In this document: positions 59,090-64,000 of the stretch, piece after piece
Layout of the letters: every line of letters starts with the position of its first letter
Position numbering within the stretch: the stretch's first letter is position 1
From: Marinobacter sp. AC-23
Lineage (GTDB): Bacteria > Pseudomonadota > Gammaproteobacteria > Pseudomonadales > Oleiphilaceae
Direction of reading: 5' to 3'
Assembly (NCBI RefSeq): GCF_001858325.1
Contig: NZ_MBPP01000021.1
Location: 1 to 64,000, forward strand
Length of the DNA stretch: 64,000 nucleotides
Notes under the pieces: generated by a model
Told to the model about the DNA's origin: nothing
What the model saw: only the letters and a program-made list of their open reading frames with translations
Database searches by the model: none
Position numbers and translations under genes: made by a program

Positions 59090-60343
59090 TCATGTTGAAG
59101 GCTGGTGACTCTCGCATCGGTCGTCCAGGCCTGGCTTGAACTCCCCCGGTTGGCTTACCCGCAGCAGAGGTTCGCCACACAGGCTCCCGCCTTCAAGACA
59201 GTGCTGACACATCGGGCTCTCGTAGTGTTCAAGCCATTGACGGTAAGACGGTTCGTTCATGCCACAACGCGCTGCTGCGTAGGCTGCAGGGTTGTTAAAG
59301 TAGGATTCAATTTCATCATAAGGAAGGGTCAGATGGCCAATGCCCGGGTGATAGGCAACCAAAAAAGCCGACTGGGCTTTCAGGTGGCCCATTACCGTGT
59401 TATCCAGCGGTTCCCTATGCTTGAGCTCGTGCAATTCCTGCTCGAAGGCAACAACCTTTTCATCCCTATGCTCCAGCTCACGCTGCTTACGATCCAGCTG
59501 CTCCCTGAGCAACACCAGCTCTGCGTTCACATTGGCCTCGTCACGGCCCTTCCCGGCTCCACCAGACCCCACATGCTCCTGCAGGGTGAGATATTGTTGA
59601 TTACGTTCTGACAAGCGGTACTTTAGTTGTTCATTACTGAGGCGTTGGCGTTCGTACTTCTGTTCGAAATCAGCGGTTTCGTTGCGTAGGGTCTTGATCT
59701 CAAGCCGGTGTTCACGCTGCACTTCCGAAAGCATATCCCGATGTACACTCTGCAGGGTCTTAATGCGTAGACGCTGTTCGCGAATCAGTTGGGCTACGCG
59801 CGCACGGTCGGCACCCGTGCGATTTTCGTCTGCCAGAGCCGCATCGCTTTCCCCGGCACGAAGCACCGGGATATTCTCCTCTTCTTCAGGCTGGGCACGG
59901 CGGAACTTGAGTGTGTTGGCGTTAACGGCTTTGCGGATCACCTGAAAGTGATTGTTGCCCGGGGTCATGTCCGGATCCCACAGCTCAGATGCGTGCTGGG
60001 GATCTGGGCACTGGCTACGGCAGACAAGACGAATAGCGCCGCCTCCCATGTTCGGCCCTTTGGCACCCCGAGTAGCGAGCTCTTCAATGGGCACATTCCA
60101 ACTGCTGTCGGCCCTACCCTCTTCATCAAACCAGATGCGAAAAAACACAAGCGCACGCACCAGAAGATCGCTACTCAGATCAACCAGAACAGCTTTTACT
60201 TCGGTTTCAGCAAGGTCCGACAACCCGACATAGCCATCAAGAAAGGCACCAAATTCGCTGGCACGCATCTCGCGGGCCACCTGATTACCTTCTAAAAAAA
60301 ACACCGCCGAATAGTCACCCGCTGCCTGGACGGCAGATCCCAT
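59090..60343 (-). CDS. Uncharacterised coiled-coil protein with a C-terminal cysteine motif
   Basis: 417 residues, family not recognised. Residues 1-180 look globular: EVKAVLVDLSSDLLVRALVF then FRIWFDEEG, and GPNMGGGAIRLVCRSQCPDP. Residues 185-330 are a long coiled coil rich in Glu, Arg, Gln and Leu (QREHRLEIKTLRNETADFEQ). The C-terminal 90 residues are globular, with YHPGIGHLTLPYDEIESYF and the cysteine-rich MCQHCLEGGSLCGEPL, which could bind a metal. No signal peptide. An ATG with GGGGAG six bases upstream is preferred over a TTG at 60364. Alone between nadK and fadH. No transfer signs. Confidence 0.65.
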   Translation of the reverse strand: MGSAVQAAGDYSAVFFLEGNQVAREMRASEFGAFLDGYVGLSDLAETEVKAVLVDLSSDLLVRALVFFRIWFDEEGRADSSWNVPIEELATRGAKGPNMGGGAIRLVCRSQCPDPQHASELWDPDMTPGNNHFQVIRKAVNANTLKFRRAQPEEEENIPVLRAGESDAALADENRTGADRARVAQLIREQRLRIKTLQSVHRDMLSEVQREHRLEIKTLRNETADFEQKYERQRLSNEQLKYRLSERNQQYLTLQEHVGSGGAGKGRDEANVNAELVLLREQLDRKQRELEHRDEKVVAFEQELHELKHREPLDNTVMGHLKAQSAFLVAYHPGIGHLTLPYDEIESYFNNPAAYAAARCGMNEPSYRQWLEHYESPMCQHCLEGGSLCGEPLLRVSQPGEFKPGLDDRCESHQPST

Positions 60344-60458
60344 TGCAGACTCCCCAAAATCCAAAAAACTCTCTGGCAGACATAAAGTTTATAGTCTAGC
60401 CAGAGAGTTTCCGGTGCACAGAGAAAAACTGCAACGTTTTGTGATCAGACTATTTTGT

Positions 60459-62669
<2,211 letters not shown>

Positions 62670-62674
62670 TCACG

Positions 62675-63730
62675 ATGGATTCAGCCAATCTTCCCCCCCC
62701 TCCTGATCGCAATCCGCTTGGCGACATCAGCGTTCTCTATGTTTGCGTACTGCTCAGGGCGGCTGAAGCCGAAGGCGTAAACGTACAGGATTTGACGAAC
62801 CGCTTTCAGCTTAACGAACAAACCCTCACCTCACCCGCCGCGCGAATCAGCATTCCACGCTTTATGAGGCTGGGCCACGCTGCCATTGAATCCTGCGGCA
62901 ACGCCACACTGGGTTTGCGCATGGGCGCCTTGTCGCGACCAATAGACGCTGGCATAGCAGGCCTTGCGGGCGAATGCGCCAGCACTGCCGGCGCTGCTAT
63001 ACAAACGCTTATTCGTTATTCGTTATTGACCAGCCGCAATAGCCGGGGGACTCCAAAGACAGAGCCAGAAAAAAGGCGCCTGCAATTTTACTCCATTCGC
63101 CCTTATAACCGGTTCAACCGTTTTGTTGTGGACTCGGTGCTAGGCGCCTGGACTCAGTTCCTGCGTACGGTGAGTGGGCAGTGGGATGTACTGGAAAAAG
63201 TCACCATTGAATACCCATCCACGGGCATGGATGAGCTGTTTGAAGGCTGGTTTCGTTGCCCGGTTCAATTTGGGGCAGCCATGAACAGCGTAACGGTCCG
63301 GCAGGACCTATGGAATCAGGAGGCCATGCAAGCCCAGCCCGCCATGCACGAGAAACTGGTACTGCTTTGCGATACAGAAATGCGGGAGATTCAGCGGGGC
63401 TGGACAACAGGCGACCGGGTAAAAAGCCTGCTCACACCTCTGTTTCGGGGAGAAACCCCAAGCCTTGAAACAATTGCGTCGAAATTGGGCGTGACACCCT
63501 GGACTCTGCAACGCCAGCTATCCGCAGAGAAAACCAGCTTCAGGAAATTGATGGATGACACCAGAAAACAACTGGCAAGGGATTATATCCGGGAAACTGA
63601 GACCTCGTTATCCGAAATAGCCTGGCTCCTCGGCTTTTCCAACCCTGCCGCAATGCACAAAGCTTACCGGCGCTGGTTTGGACTTAGTCCAGGAGAGCAC
63701 CGGAAGCAGTTTCGCGAGATGATCAAATAA
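62675..63730 (+). CDS. AraC family regulator with arabinose-binding-like N-terminus
   Basis: 351-residue regulator of the same subgroup as the one at 17874. N-terminal sensor (about residues 30-215). C-terminal AraC domain (about 250-345) has IASKLGVTPWTLQRQLSAEK and SLSEIAWLLGFSNPAAMHKA as its two helix-turn-helix units. ATG with AGAG upstream. The open frame extends to 62609, but the family begins at 62675. It is divergent from fadH, 146 bp away, so control of fadH or of fatty acid use is a reasonable inference. Effector unknown. Confidence 0.9.
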   Translation: MDSANLPPPPDRNPLGDISVLYVCVLLRAAEAEGVNVQDLTNRFQLNEQTLTSPAARISIPRFMRLGHAAIESCGNATLGLRMGALSRPIDAGIAGLAGECASTAGAAIQTLIRYSLLTSRNSRGTPKTEPEKRRLQFYSIRPYNRFNRFVVDSVLGAWTQFLRTVSGQWDVLEKVTIEYPSTGMDELFEGWFRCPVQFGAAMNSVTVRQDLWNQEAMQAQPAMHEKLVLLCDTEMREIQRGWTTGDRVKSLLTPLFRGETPSLETIASKLGVTPWTLQRQLSAEKTSFRKLMDDTRKQLARDYIRETETSLSEIAWLLGFSNPAAMHKAYRRWFGLSPGEHRKQFREMIK

Positions 63731-63748
63731 GCGCGATCATGGGTTACA

Positions 63749-63769
63749 GGAGCGCCTCAGAGGCGCTCC
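63749..63769. terminator. Hairpin between the AraC gene and fghA
   Basis: GGAGCGCC (63749-63756) and GGCGCTCC (63762-63769) form a perfect 8-bp stem with a 5-nt loop between two convergent genes. No T tract. Confidence 0.5.
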
Positions 63770-63772
63770 GCA

Positions 63773-64000
63773 TTACCGATACAGGTGCTCGGCGTGAAAG
63801 CGCAGGTGCTGCTCGATGAAGCTGGCAATAAAATAATAGCTGTGATCAAAGCCTTCCCGACGGTTCAGCTCCAGCGGGTAGCCGCTGTGCTTTGCCGCTG
63901 CTTCCAGAATTTCCGGCTTAAGCTGCTCCGCCAGAAAATTGTCGGCCTCGCTTGATCTACCAGTGCCGGCACAAAGGCGCTGGCCTTACGCATCAGCATG
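63773..64000 (-). CDS. fghA: S-formylglutathione hydrolase, C-terminal part (apparent frameshift; partial)
   Basis: Only the last 75 or so residues are in the window. After repair they read ALVDQGEADNFLAEQL and EGFDHSYYFIASFIEQHLRF then HAEHLYR-stop, which is typical of the esterase D/FrmB family that hydrolyses S-formylglutathione in formaldehyde detoxification. The catalytic histidine is the one in FDHSYYF. The frame breaks at about 63951 (LVDQ-ARPTIFW), repaired by one G in CAAG(G)CGAG. The upstream half is outside the window. Confidence 0.85.

Overview
The window reads as a chromosomal segment of a marine gammaproteobacterium, most likely Marinobacter or a close relative. This is inferred from gene content and protein sequence, not from a search. 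Pointers are the order thrS-infC-rpmI-rplT-pheS-pheT-ihfA-merR, a TAXI-type TRAP transporter, a DUF1329 / YCF48-like / RND triad, a VolA-like lipoprotein lipase, AraC regulators beside acyl-CoA genes, and moderate GC.

Layout. 1-6668 (-) is an orphan type VI secretion module: vgrG, a DUF4123 adaptor, a large VasX-like effector with C-terminal membrane helices, and an ATGA-coupled membrane ORF at the window edge that could be its immunity gene. 6889-21197 is a mosaic of metabolic genes: two medium-chain reductases, SelO, class I fumarase, an enoyl-CoA hydratase, a lipase lipoprotein, a CaiB-type CoA transferase divergent from an AraC regulator, a TPR-like periplasmic protein and RmuC. 22021-25221 (+) is a three-gene cluster of a retropepsin-like lipoprotein protease, a membrane protein with an inactive transglutaminase domain, and a RimK-like ATP-grasp ligase. 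A BCCT transporter (-), an FMN glutamate-synthase-like protein (+) and tRNA-Pro(GGG) follow. 29496-35362 holds an alpha/beta hydrolase, a formate/nitrite-type channel, DnaJ-like and VWA-like proteins, an NAD(P)-binding protein and an aldehyde dehydrogenase. 35478-42862 (-) is the translation operon. 43041-46722 (-) is the TAXI-TRAP system and 46907-51949 (-) the RND/YCF48/DUF1329 triad. 52129-58970 (-) carries pepN, DUF2797, DUF1315, rhomboid, a metallophosphoesterase and nadK. The end holds an unrecognised coiled-coil protein, fadH divergent from a second AraC regulator, and the 3' end of an S-formylglutathione hydrolase.

The most interesting signal is an unannotated small RNA on the + strand at about 56070-56156. 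A strong promoter overlaps a near-perfect Fur box, and it is followed by a 5' hairpin and a strong terminator. Its single-stranded middle contains a 9-nt stretch complementary to the ribosome-binding site of the iron-sulfur fumarase gene at 12130. That is the expected design of an iron-sparing sRNA of the RyhB/PrrF kind.

Quality warning. Eleven genes are broken by twelve apparent single-base losses, nearly all explicable as one base missing from a short G or C run. Two are in pheT and one in pheS, which are essential genes. The simplest reading is homopolymer under-calling in this assembly, so the broken genes are annotated here at full length with the break position given.
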